This document shows positions 15,023 through 22,433 of a DNA stretch of 36,568 nucleotides, piece by piece. The notes under the pieces were generated by a model. It was not told the origin of the DNA. It saw nothing but the letters and a program-made list of their open reading frames with translations, and did no database searches. Position numbers and translations under genes: made by a program. Source of the DNA: a virus; the IMG/VR virus record IMGVR_UViG_3300020607_000011, positions 1 through 36,568 of that record. One strand, written 5' to 3'. How positions within the stretch are numbered: the stretch's first letter is position 1; every line of letters starts with the position of its first letter.

Positions 15023-15577
15023 TTACGCCGATGCGTTTTGAGTTTTGAGGTAATCCTCGTGACCAATACCCATCTGTTTGCAGACCGCTACGGCGGTTTC
15101 ATCCAGTTGGGTGTCGTTCTTGTCGCTGTGGTCGTTGCCATTGCTCTGGGTGCGCGCCAAAGCGGCGATGGCCGGAGTTTTGTCGATATAGGCCTTCAGT
15201 GATGCAATGTTGGCTTCACCGAGCGAACGCGCCCACTCGATCTGCGACTCAACCAGTTTGCCCTCGGTCTGCGCGGCGGCGATCAGCGTTTCCAGCTCGC
15301 TGGCTTCGTTGTTTGATTTCAGCGCGGCAACCTGCTGCTTTAAGTCTTCGACAACCGTGAGCGGTGCGTACTGGCTTAAATCCACACCCGCGCCTGCGTT
15401 AGATTTGAGCGTGGCAACCTTGGCGGCAACATCATCGCTGTCGGCCAGGCCCAGCGCCTCGGCAGTTTTGTCATGCGCTTGCGCTTTGGATTTCAGTGTT
15501 GCTAAGGCGGTTTCAATTGCACTATCTCCGGCATCGGCTGCCAGGCCGAGCAGAGCAATGAGTTGGGCTTTATCCAC
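15023..15577 (-). CDS. Z: Internal scaffold protein (nested in-frame in protease gene, Mu gpZ-like)
   Basis: The start is a GTG at 15577 (codons for V-D-K-A-Q-L). It is preceded by AGGAG with 6 bases of spacing, a stronger ribosome-binding site than that of the protease gene itself. It would give a 184-residue, mostly helical, charged protein: the typical nested scaffold of Mu (Z within I) and lambda (Nu3 within C). It begins right after the protease domain ends, at a His-rich linker (NPNHHHQ). The scaffold is expected to fill the prohead and be degraded by the protease. Confidence 0.72.
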   Translation of the reverse strand: MDKAQLIALLGLAADAGDSAIETALATLKSKAQAHDKTAEALGLADSDDVAAKVATLKSNAGAGVDLSQYAPLTVVEDLKQQVAALKSNNEASELETLIAAAQTEGKLVESQIEWARSLGEANIASLKAYIDKTPAIAALARTQSNGNDHSDKNDTQLDETAVAVCKQMGIGHEDYLKTQNASA

Positions 15578-16135
15578 GTCAGTCTCCTGGTGGTGATGGT
15601 TGGGGTTAAATTTGGCTACAGCCAGCTGATTGAGTGCCTCTTGCTGAACAATGGCGGGGTTGTTGGTCAGCGCCAGGTGCCAGAGATCAAGCGGCTGGCC
15701 CTCGTCGTCGTAAGGGAACACGGGTGAAACGTAGGCGTATTCGTCGGCTTCAATGGCCGTGCTGGCTTTTTTTGTCCAGCTCACATCGCCCACAACGCCC
15801 TCGCCCGGCACGTACTCGACCGATTGAGGGTCAACCCAACCGGCTGCCGGGGCGGGTTGGCCGTTGTATTCGCTGTTCAGCGTTTGGTGTTCGTAATCAA
15901 TAACAATGCGCGCCTGGCGCTTTTTGACTTTCGCAACAACCAGCGCGGCAGCCTCTGGCGTGGTGTTATGGATGACGCCGTTGCCCTCAAACTGGCCGTC
16001 GGGCAGCAGCACGAGGCGATCCGGCGCGCTGCCGGTTACGGTCATGCGCAAAACGGCCAGCGCACAATGCGACGGCGTTTTAGCGGCCAGCACGGCGATG
16101 GCTGTGGCGGGGAGTGATGTCGGGTTTCGTTGCAT
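15023..16135 (-). CDS. I: Prohead protease, Mu gpI-like
   Basis: This protein is 370 residues from the ATG at 16135. It is the maturation protease of Mu-type heads and would cleave scaffold and itself. Conserved signatures include a V-LLPDGQF segment, then IVIDYEHQT, AYVSPVFPYD with its serine, and LWHLALTNNPAI with its histidine. The C-terminal half is helical and charged and corresponds to the scaffold. Start choice is difficult: ATG at 16159, 16144 and 16135 all lack a Shine-Dalgarno. The promoter proposed just upstream would start RNA at about 16136, making 16135 a leaderless or nearly leaderless start. Confidence 0.82.
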   Translation of the reverse strand: MQRNPTSLPATAIAVLAAKTPSHCALAVLRMTVTGSAPDRLVLLPDGQFEGNGVIHNTTPEAAALVVAKVKKRQARIVIDYEHQTLNSEYNGQPAPAAGWVDPQSVEYVPGEGVVGDVSWTKKASTAIEADEYAYVSPVFPYDDEGQPLDLWHLALTNNPAIVQQEALNQLAVAKFNPNHHHQETDVDKAQLIALLGLAADAGDSAIETALATLKSKAQAHDKTAEALGLADSDDVAAKVATLKSNAGAGVDLSQYAPLTVVEDLKQQVAALKSNNEASELETLIAAAQTEGKLVESQIEWARSLGEANIASLKAYIDKTPAIAALARTQSNGNDHSDKNDTQLDETAVAVCKQMGIGHEDYLKTQNASA

Positions 16136-16142
16136 GCAGCGC

Positions 16143-16185
16143 ATTTTACTGCGGCACATCGGGGGTTATAACGGGAAGTGGTTCC
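16143..16185 (-). promoter_or_regulatory. Activator-type late promoter of the protease-capsid-tail operon
   Basis: The palindrome GGAAGTGGTTCC is at 16174-16185. A -10 hexamer TAAAAT (16148-16143 on the - strand) starts 26 bases inward. There is no good -35. The 15-base block CGGGAAGTGGTTCCG (16172-16186) occurs identically before the amidase operon. The centre of the palindrome lies about 44 bases upstream of the expected RNA start, which is where Mor/C-family activators bind in Mu. Confidence 0.6.
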
Positions 16186-16290
16186 GCGCAAAGGGTGGGG
16201 CGTGAATTACAAAATACCGGGGTTTTCGGGGTCAATCAATGCGGTTTTGCGCGGCTGATGCAAAATAACACCCCAGGCAGGATTCAGGAC

Positions 16291-16312
16291 ACCGTTTAAA
16301 TACCGTTTAAAT
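16291..16312. repeat. 11-bp perfect tandem repeat ACCGTTTAAAT in intergenic region
   Basis: ACCGTTTAAAT occurs twice head to tail at 16291-16301 and 16302-16312. It lies in the 237-base gap between the G-like and protease genes (16158-16394), upstream of the late promoter. The core CGTTTAAA also occurs near the right end (36313-36320), and GGTTTAAA forms half of the palindrome at 84-100. It could be a second regulator site; no protein can be named. Confidence 0.5.
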
Positions 16313-16370
16313 TGCCGCCAAATCAACGCGCAGGTTTTATCGGCGTCATGAGTTGGGTCTTGGATTACAA

Positions 16371-16390
16371 GGCCTCTGAGGGCCTCTGAG
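16371..16390. repeat. 10-bp tandem repeat GGCCTCTGAG just after the G-like gene
   Basis: GGCCTCTGAG is repeated exactly at 16371-16380 and 16381-16390, within 5 bases of the stop codon of the G-like gene. Each junction can form a short GGCC-N6-GGCC hairpin. There is no U run on the - strand, so it is not a standard terminator, but it may slow or process late mRNA between the two late operons. Confidence 0.45.
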
Positions 16391-16394
16391 AGGG

Positions 16395-16940
16395 TTAATC
16401 GTCAAAGCGTTCGATGTGCTCGGTGAGGATTTGTTCGATATGGTCGGCGTCTGCTGCTGAAACACCCAGGAACTCGCGGCCCGGAATATCACCCCACGGC
16501 ACGGGCGCGCCATTGCTGGCGGTGCCGTACTCGCCCTTATCAGCACCGAAGTGAAACGTGCCACCGTATTCCATCGGCGTGCCCACCAGCAGGCCCTCGG
16601 CATCAACCTGGTAGGTGATGGTTTTTGACAGCAGCCCGGTTTCACCGATGCCGGGGCGTTTGTTGATGGCCCGGCTTGAACCCTTGGCGGTGATCTTTCC
16701 GGTCTTCTTGCTGAAGCTGGTTTTATATTTGCCCAGGTATCGCAGGATGGTGGTTTGAGCGTTCGCAGCCCAGCTGCTGCCGTCGGGCGCTTCGCTGGTC
16801 TCAAAGCGCTGTTTGGTGCTGTCGGCCAGCACTTCGCCGATTTCATACCAGGCTGAATCCAGATCATCAGTCAGCTCGGCCAGCTTGTTAAATTTGCGCT
16901 TCGCCTCTTCGAGACCGGTTATTTCATTTTTAATTTCCAT
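16395..16940 (-). CDS. G: Virion morphogenesis protein, Mu gpG-like
   Basis: This 181-residue protein belongs to the phage virion morphogenesis family (Mu gpG, P2 gpS). Signatures are GLEEAKRKFNKLAEL near the N-terminus, FETSEAPDGSSWAAN, and IPGREFLGVSAADADHI near the C-terminus. The ATG at 16940 is preferred to a TTG five codons upstream. TGAGG lies 10 bases before it. It overlaps the F-like gene by 11 bases. In Mu it takes part in joining head and tail. It is the last gene of the packaging operon before the second late promoter. Confidence 0.85.
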   Translation of the reverse strand: MEIKNEITGLEEAKRKFNKLAELTDDLDSAWYEIGEVLADSTKQRFETSEAPDGSSWAANAQTTILRYLGKYKTSFSKKTGKITAKGSSRAINKRPGIGETGLLSKTITYQVDAEGLLVGTPMEYGGTFHFGADKGEYGTASNGAPVPWGDIPGREFLGVSAADADHIEQILTEHIERFDD

Positions 16941-18147
16941 CAATAATGGCCTCAATGGCGCGCCCCACCAGCCGCTCGAAATTCAGCAGGCTGGCGGCTG
17001 TTTGGATGCGACCGACAGCGATAGTGTGGGTGTTGTCTGCATTGACGCGCGCACCGGGCTGGCGGGTTTTGGCTGCAAAGCCGATGCTCAACACCTGCGC
17101 GCCATCGTTTTGCTCGCCAGGGTAGACGTACAACAAAGCCGGGCGTGTTTGCGTGTTGTCGAGCAGCACGGCCTGCGGTTGTTTGAGTTGATCGGGCAGG
17201 TTTTGCCAAAACAGTTCAGGCAGGCGGTCGGCTGCGGTGCTTGACAGCGCTGCATCAATAGCGCGGGCGCTGAGCGTTATGGCGGCGTTTTCGGGCTCCA
17301 GGTCGCGGGCGGTGAGCTGTTCAACCAGCTCGGCTGACAGCGCACCGACCACGCGGCTTTTAGCTCGGCGTTGCTGCGCTGCTCCGTTTGCCCAGGCTGC
17401 GTAGTCGTGCGCTGCGGTATCGCTATTGCCAGAGCGGGCAAAATAACGCGCGCCGAGCGCGGCAGGCAGGCGCTTTACGTTATCGCCCACTTGGCTGCGC
17501 AGCTCATCTGCAACCGACCCGCCCGGCATGTAATCCCAACCCTCGTCAATGCTTTCTTTTTGATCCGCAGGCGGTGGCGTAAATTTACCGCCCATTCGCT
17601 CGGCGGTTTTGCGGCTGACAGCGGTGACGTAGCACGAGCAGCCCCAGCCGTTGGGTGGGTAGTGTGTTTGCCACCATTCGTCGTCGGCTGCGAGTACGTG
17701 TTTGTTCCAGGCGAGATGATGCGGGCGTGGGTCGAGACTGCCGCCGTGACGGTACATCCAGTAGGGCGCGACGGCTTTAAGTTTCGGGTTTTTGAGTTGT
17801 TGCAGCCGCCCGGTGGCGTAGCTGGTGCGCAAGTTCGTGGTGTAAATCACGCGGGTACGCCAGTTGCGACTGCCGTTGTACTCCCAGCCTGTCTGCTTGA
17901 CCAGCTCGTCAAATTGCGAGCGAAACCATTCAATGCTTTTGCCCTCGGCGGCAGACTTTTCGATGAGCCGGGCCATGTCGCCGAGCACGTTGGCGCGGGT
18001 AGCACCGGCAACAACAAAGGCGCGGTCGTGCGCGTTGCGCTCGATGTCGCGCCATGTGGCAGTGTCGATGAGGTTTTCTGTGCGCGCCTTGATTGCCGCG
18101 ACTTGCTCAGAAAACGGCTGACGGATGGGGTGCTGTTTAGTCGGCAT
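16930..18147 (-). CDS. F: Minor head / head morphogenesis protein, Mu gpF-like
   Basis: This 405-residue protein has the Phage_Mu_F domain. It has RVIYTTNLRTSYATGR near residue 100, then RHGGSLDPRPHHLAWN and the Cys-containing HYPPNGWGCSCYVTA around residue 160, which is diagnostic for the family. It is bound to the portal inside procapsids and may enter the cell with DNA. The ATG at 18147 is preferred over a GTG at 18165. The GTG lies inside the stretch proposed to be an inserted integron-like cassette, while the ATG lies in the reconstructed phage sequence. It follows the cassette gene stop by 2 bases. Confidence 0.87.
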   Translation of the reverse strand: MPTKQHPIRQPFSEQVAAIKARTENLIDTATWRDIERNAHDRAFVVAGATRANVLGDMARLIEKSAAEGKSIEWFRSQFDELVKQTGWEYNGSRNWRTRVIYTTNLRTSYATGRLQQLKNPKLKAVAPYWMYRHGGSLDPRPHHLAWNKHVLAADDEWWQTHYPPNGWGCSCYVTAVSRKTAERMGGKFTPPPADQKESIDEGWDYMPGGSVADELRSQVGDNVKRLPAALGARYFARSGNSDTAAHDYAAWANGAAQQRRAKSRVVGALSAELVEQLTARDLEPENAAITLSARAIDAALSSTAADRLPELFWQNLPDQLKQPQAVLLDNTQTRPALLYVYPGEQNDGAQVLSIGFAAKTRQPGARVNADNTHTIAVGRIQTAASLLNFERLVGRAIEAIIDGN

Positions 18148-18149
18148 GG

Positions 18150-18356
18150 TTATGTGTTTACCCACGCCAGCCCTATAAAATCTCTGCGGCCCGTATTAAT
18201 ATCTTCAACGTGATGAATAACATCCCCATCAGCAACTTCGTGTTTTCCAATAACCTTAGCGACAGCGCTGCCTAATGCAAAACTCACTGTTGTTTCATCG
18301 CCAACACATAACAAGTCGTTTAACTCGGAATCGTCTTTCTTTGCTTCGCTCATCAT
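18150..18356 (-). CDS. Small protein of unknown function, probable integron-type cassette gene
   Basis: This 68-residue protein starts with two Met codons and then SEAKKDDSELNDLL; its first 15 residues nearly repeat those of the gene at 25798-26049. The rest differs (VSFALGSAVAKVIGKHEVADG and then VIHHVEDINTGRRDFIGLAW). That section looks like a small beta barrel and resembles cassette-encoded DUF-type proteins. GGAGAGG precedes the start. The Shine-Dalgarno, start and first codons lie in an attC-like site (18306-18383), and the TAA stop (18150-18152) is in the GTTA box at 18149. It separates the portal and F genes, which are normally adjacent in Mu-like phages. The function is unknown. Confidence 0.75.
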   Translation of the reverse strand: MMSEAKKDDSELNDLLCVGDETTVSFALGSAVAKVIGKHEVADGDVIHHVEDINTGRRDFIGLAWVNT

Positions 18357-18383
18357 TCCTCTCCGGTTAACTGGTCGTTAATT
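18306..18383 (+). other. attC-like integron recombination site (site 1)
   Basis: The R'' core ACATAAC is at 18306-18312 and the R' core GTTAATT at 18377-18383, 78 bases in all. Inside, TTAAC (18320-18324) can pair with GTTAA (18366-18370) and CGG (18326-18328) with CCG (18363-18365), leaving T18325 extrahelical. The stretch between R and L boxes is unpaired. This is the layout of an attC stem: R box, unpaired spacer, L box with an extra base, variable loop. Bases 18329-18372 are identical to 26022-26065. R boxes match the consensus only in their AAC/GTT cores. Confidence 0.62.
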
Positions 18384-18389
18384 ACAGCC

Positions 18390-20000
18390 CTACTGCTCGT
18401 CGACTTCGTCCTGCACGGCCTCGCGCCCGATGCCGTCTGCAACTGAAAACGCCAGGGCCATAACCTCTTGCAAGGCGCTGTCGTCCAAATCGCCGTAGGC
18501 AGCCAGCAGCGTGTCGCGCAGGTCGGCGAGGTCGTCGGCCTGTTCGGCCATTGCGCGAATCTGCTCGAACCACACGCGCAGCGGCTCGGCGGTCTCGGCT
18601 TCGAGCTGGTCGGCCAGTGTTTCGGGGGTGTCATTTTCGCGCCGGGATTTCAGCGCCGTCATCGTGCCACTGTAGTAATGGCGCAGGCTGGCGGTGGCCG
18701 GTGGTGGCTCGGTGGGCTCAGTGGGCTCGGGCTTTGGTGGTTGCAGCACCTCGTCCTGCTCGGTGGCTTGCGGTATGCCACTAACCTCGTGGGCATACCA
18801 GGTCGGTATTTGCATGCCCATGCTCACGAACGTGGGCAGCGACTCGCTCAGCAGCTTTAAATCCTCCGGCTCTTTGGTTTCGAGGTAAAAGCGCGGACAG
18901 CGGCGGCGGTCATCCAGCAGGCCGTTGAATGCCATCATTGGCCAGATCATGTATTCAGTGATACTGCTGCTGTATTGGCGCACATCCGAGCGGATGAGGC
19001 TTTTGGTGGTGCGCTCATGAACATTACCGAGGGCGTTGGTGTTAGTCCCCTCGCCGGTGCCGCTGGTGAGTGAGCCGCCCAGGATGGCTTTGGCTTTAGC
19101 GCGCTCGCACCAGTTCAGCATGGCCTCGAACATGTCTGACTTGCCGTCAGCCGCCTCCAGGTACTCGATGCTCATGCCTTCCGGGATGATGCCAGCGGCG
19201 CGGTGCCCCATCGTCGTTACCGCGCGCAGCAGAGTGGCTTTTTCATCCGGCGAGGCGTTGGTTGGGAACTTTCCCAATCGGGCCGGTATGCCATAAATCT
19301 CCAGCAACTCGGCGAGGTCTGCCAGTGCGTAGTTTTGAAACAGGTAGGGCCATGCCAGCACCCGGTGCAGGCCTGAGCGCGCCACATAACCGGCTTTAGC
19401 GCGGTGGCGGTGTTGCACCCAGCCGCCGTTCCACAGCTCGGCTCCGTTGCTGCTGTTGTCGCGCAGCATGAGTTTATTTTGGTCGGCGGTGTGCAGCCTG
19501 AACCAGCTGTGCGGCCTGAATATCGGCTGCTGCGGCTGGTGCCGCCCTTCGCGCAGCTCCCACGGTTGCTCCAGGTTGGCCCAGCCGTGGCCCACACCGG
19601 CACCGAGGTTGATAATCAAATCCTCAACCTCCAGCTCGGTGAACACCTCGTTGGCCCAGTCTGCGGCTTTTTGTTCGGCAGCACTGGCGTTGTCCGGTGC
19701 TTTAATCTGCCACTCCAGCTCGGCAGCCATGTTGACGCGCACGCCCAGGTCTGAGGCGATCTGTGCGTCTTTTTCTTCCATGTCTAAAAACAGCTCGTGC
19801 TGGGCTTTTAGGTCGCCGTGCTCAGCCGCCTCCAAAACCTGATAAAGCTTTGTGGGCGTGATGCCGTTGCTGACGTGCTCGGCAAACTCGCGATGCAGCA
19901 AGCCCACGCGCGCTTCATCTTCTGTTTGCTGTTCTTGCAGCGGGTTGCTGCCCGTTTGCCAGTTATCGAACAGGCGCTTGATGCGGTGCGGCATTTTCAT
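18390..20000 (-). CDS. Portal protein, Mu gp29-like (DUF935)
   Basis: This 536-residue protein would form the dodecameric ring at the DNA-entry vertex. DUF935 signatures include QVLEAAEHGDLKAQHELFLDM near residue 60 (in part LEAAEHGDLKAQHELF), the DAQIASDLGVR segment and the VLAWPYLFQNYALADLAELLE region near residue 215 (WPYLFQNYALAD). The C-terminal part is Pro-rich followed by helices. The ATG at 20000 has GGAGG 8 bases upstream and follows the large terminase stop directly. The only oddity is the downstream insertion that parts it from F. Confidence 0.9.
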   Translation of the reverse strand: MKMPHRIKRLFDNWQTGSNPLQEQQTEDEARVGLLHREFAEHVSNGITPTKLYQVLEAAEHGDLKAQHELFLDMEEKDAQIASDLGVRVNMAAELEWQIKAPDNASAAEQKAADWANEVFTELEVEDLIINLGAGVGHGWANLEQPWELREGRHQPQQPIFRPHSWFRLHTADQNKLMLRDNSSNGAELWNGGWVQHRHRAKAGYVARSGLHRVLAWPYLFQNYALADLAELLEIYGIPARLGKFPTNASPDEKATLLRAVTTMGHRAAGIIPEGMSIEYLEAADGKSDMFEAMLNWCERAKAKAILGGSLTSGTGEGTNTNALGNVHERTTKSLIRSDVRQYSSSITEYMIWPMMAFNGLLDDRRRCPRFYLETKEPEDLKLLSESLPTFVSMGMQIPTWYAHEVSGIPQATEQDEVLQPPKPEPTEPTEPPPATASLRHYYSGTMTALKSRRENDTPETLADQLEAETAEPLRVWFEQIRAMAEQADDLADLRDTLLAAYGDLDDSALQEVMALAFSVADGIGREAVQDEVDEQ

Positions 20001-21641
20001 CTAAAAACCTCCGGCTATTGACGGCAGATCGTCGTCATCAGCGTGATGACCGAGCCAGCTGTTTGCGGCTGGGGCAGCGGTGAATTCAATGGGTGAACTC
20101 AAATTGCGGCTGGCAAACCACATGAGCGCACCGGCGATGGCGGCATCGCCGTGGCGAACCAGGTCGGGCTCTTTGAGGTCGCGGCTTTCGAGTTTGGGCA
20201 CCATTGGTATGCCGTCCACCTCGACTACCGCGCGATGGTCTTCGAGCAGGTTGATGTCTTTGGGCAGCTCGATCATGCCGTCCTGAAATGCGTCGACGTA
20301 GTGGCGCATTTCTTCGCCGTACCATTTACGGCTGAGGGTGACCTGGTGAATGCCTGCACCGAATTTATCAGCCGTGTACTCGGCCAGGGTCTGGCCGGGG
20401 CCGGTCGCGTCGATTGCTCCACCGGCAAATTTGGGCAGGTTGTCAATCAACGCCCAGAGGATTTGCTCCTGCTGTCGGGTGGGCACGTTATGCAGCTCAA
20501 TGACGAACGGTACCGAGCGCTTTAGTGTTTGGCCAATGGCAGCAGGTTTGATAATGCTGAAATGTCGGTGCCGGGCAAAGTCCATGCCGAATACGTGCCG
20601 CAGGGACTCTTTAAGCAGCGGATAAAGCGGCTTTAAATGGTCGTTAATCCAGTCTTCACCCCAGCGGATTCGCTCGTACTCGTTGCGTTCAGCAAAGTCG
20701 TCAGGCAGCGCCAGACGCAGCACCGGGCGCTCTTCTGGCATGGCGTTTTCGACCCACACGCCGGGGATCGCCACGCCGGTGCCGTCACGCGGTATTGCAT
20801 CCAGCTCTTCGCGCATCGCAGCTTTGCGCGGGCCGTAGCTGTTGCGGATGCGGTTGTACCATTCCTTTTTGCCTGCTGCTGTGGGCGGCTTGTTGCGCAT
20901 AAAGCAGACGCGCTCATACAGGCCGTTTTCGACGGCGTCGTCAAACGTGACGCGGTAGACCACGGCATCTTTGCCGTATTGGCCGCTTTCAATGTCTTTA
21001 ATGAGCTGATTGAAGGGATTGGATTTGCCGTTGTGCGTACTGATGATGCGAATTTTACCGCCCCAGATCAGCAGCGCGGTGGCCGACTCGATAACGCCTT
21101 CGACATTGGCATGGAACGCGGCCTCGTCAATGACCACGATGCCCTGCAGTCCACGGATGTTTTCGGGACGCGAACTCAGTGCCGTGATGTGATGCCCGCT
21201 GGCAAAGCGGATGCGGTAACTGCTAATCGAGCGGCTGCTGCCGTCCGGTTGCTGGTCTTCAAACAAAAACTCCTCAATTGAGCTGACGCCAGTGTTTTGC
21301 GCGCGGGCGATGAGCTTGGCGAATTTGGCGCAATAGCCGATAAACTCCAGGCCTTTTTCTTTTGTGTCGCCGATGTAGTAAACATTGTCGCCGCCGGCGC
21401 TTTTACGGCTGGCTGCGGTAATCGTGTCGTCGTGCGCTTCGGCAAACGTGACGCCGGTTCGACGCCCTTTATCGGCGACCTTTATGTCGGATTTGATGCC
21501 CACCCATTCGGCCTGGTGCTTCATCAACAAGCCCATGCCGGTGATGTCGATGTCGTCGCGAATATCGCGGGCGCGCGGCGGCAGTTCGTCCCAGTCGATG
21601 GTGCGTTGGGTGTCCTGGAGCGGGGTTAAGTTTTTTGACAT
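20001..21641 (-). CDS. Terminase large subunit, Mu gp28-like
   Basis: This 546-residue packaging motor has an ATPase with a Walker A-like VADKGRRTGVTFAEA around residues 55-69 and a Walker B GIVVIDEAAFHANVEG near 168. The nuclease domain shows FGMDFARHRHFSIIKPAA, and GGAIDATGPGQTLAEY near 410, with acidic residues expected for the RNase H-like fold. It packages DNA into proheads by headful cutting, starting from the phage end in Mu-like phages. It overlaps the methyltransferase gene by 16 bases, with GAGG 7 bases before the ATG. Confidence 0.92.
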   Translation of the reverse strand: MSKNLTPLQDTQRTIDWDELPPRARDIRDDIDITGMGLLMKHQAEWVGIKSDIKVADKGRRTGVTFAEAHDDTITAASRKSAGGDNVYYIGDTKEKGLEFIGYCAKFAKLIARAQNTGVSSIEEFLFEDQQPDGSSRSISSYRIRFASGHHITALSSRPENIRGLQGIVVIDEAAFHANVEGVIESATALLIWGGKIRIISTHNGKSNPFNQLIKDIESGQYGKDAVVYRVTFDDAVENGLYERVCFMRNKPPTAAGKKEWYNRIRNSYGPRKAAMREELDAIPRDGTGVAIPGVWVENAMPEERPVLRLALPDDFAERNEYERIRWGEDWINDHLKPLYPLLKESLRHVFGMDFARHRHFSIIKPAAIGQTLKRSVPFVIELHNVPTRQQEQILWALIDNLPKFAGGAIDATGPGQTLAEYTADKFGAGIHQVTLSRKWYGEEMRHYVDAFQDGMIELPKDINLLEDHRAVVEVDGIPMVPKLESRDLKEPDLVRHGDAAIAGALMWFASRNLSSPIEFTAAPAANSWLGHHADDDDLPSIAGGF

Positions 21642-22429
21642 AACTCGGCCTCAGTTCCCTGCAGCCTTTCTACTGAAATGTCAAAATATTCCGGCACCAC
21701 TTCAATGCCGTGATACTGCAGACCATGTTTTAGGCATGCTACGCCGGTCGATGATGAACCCGCGAACGGATCAACGACCAGATCGCCCGGAGCTACACAG
21801 GCAATCAACTCTTCCATCAGTGCTACCGGCTTTTCTGTCAGGTGTTTTTTTCCGTTGGTTTTTGTGGTCGCCTTGATAATGCCGGGCTGGTAAACATCAT
21901 CACGCGGCAGGCGATTTCCGCCCCACAAAATATACTCTGCCTGCATTCGAAACCCGCCCTTGTAAGGCCGGGAAGCGTTGCCCTTGTCCCAGACCAAGCA
22001 GCCGCGCAGGCGCAAGCCGCTTTCAAAGATGAGTTCTGTCATCTGAGGCAAATGCCGCCAGTCGATAAAAAACGCGAAAAACGACTGAGGCTTCAGCACA
22101 CGACTTGTTTGCGCTAGTGAACTTAGAATGATCTCTTTCCATACGCTTTCTGGCAAACTATCACCGGCAAAGTCAGGTAGGTTGTCTTTATACTTCGCAT
22201 TAGCACCGACGTATTTATCCTTCGTGAATTTCATCATCTCGCGTGTGGTCATCCCGCCCGACCCGTAGGGTGGGTCTGTGATCACCGCGCCGACACTATT
22301 GGACGGCATTTGCGCCATGACGACTTGGTTGCTACCCATGCTCATTTTCCAGCCGTTACCCTGCTTCTCTTTGATTTGATCCAGCAGCGGCTGACCGCAC
22401 GTTTGGCAGGACTCCATAAATTCACTCAT
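21626..22429 (-). CDS. DNA methyltransferase (DPPY, N4/N6 beta-type order)
   Basis: This 267-residue amino-methyltransferase has the catalytic DPPY at 52-55 first and the SAM-binding DPFAGSSSTG at 220-229 last, the order of beta-class enzymes (N4-cytosine or N6-adenine). The N-terminus carries CQTCG, a possible half zinc knuckle. The target recognition segment probably lies between residues 60 and 200. It is inserted between small and large terminase genes, 4 bases after the former. It has no restriction partner here, so it is an orphan enzyme. Protection from host restriction is the likely role, and this is the second methyltransferase of the phage. Confidence 0.87.
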   Translation of the reverse strand: MSEFMESCQTCGQPLLDQIKEKQGNGWKMSMGSNQVVMAQMPSNSVGAVITDPPYGSGGMTTREMMKFTKDKYVGANAKYKDNLPDFAGDSLPESVWKEIILSSLAQTSRVLKPQSFFAFFIDWRHLPQMTELIFESGLRLRGCLVWDKGNASRPYKGGFRMQAEYILWGGNRLPRDDVYQPGIIKATTKTNGKKHLTEKPVALMEELIACVAPGDLVVDPFAGSSSTGVACLKHGLQYHGIEVVPEYFDISVERLQGTEAELCQKT

Positions 22430-22433
22430 GTCA

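Noticed and set aside
17371-18213. 280-codon + strand frame opposite the F-like gene
   Set aside because: It is antisense to conserved F motifs, and part of it crosses the probable cassette insertion, which a real gene would not tolerate.
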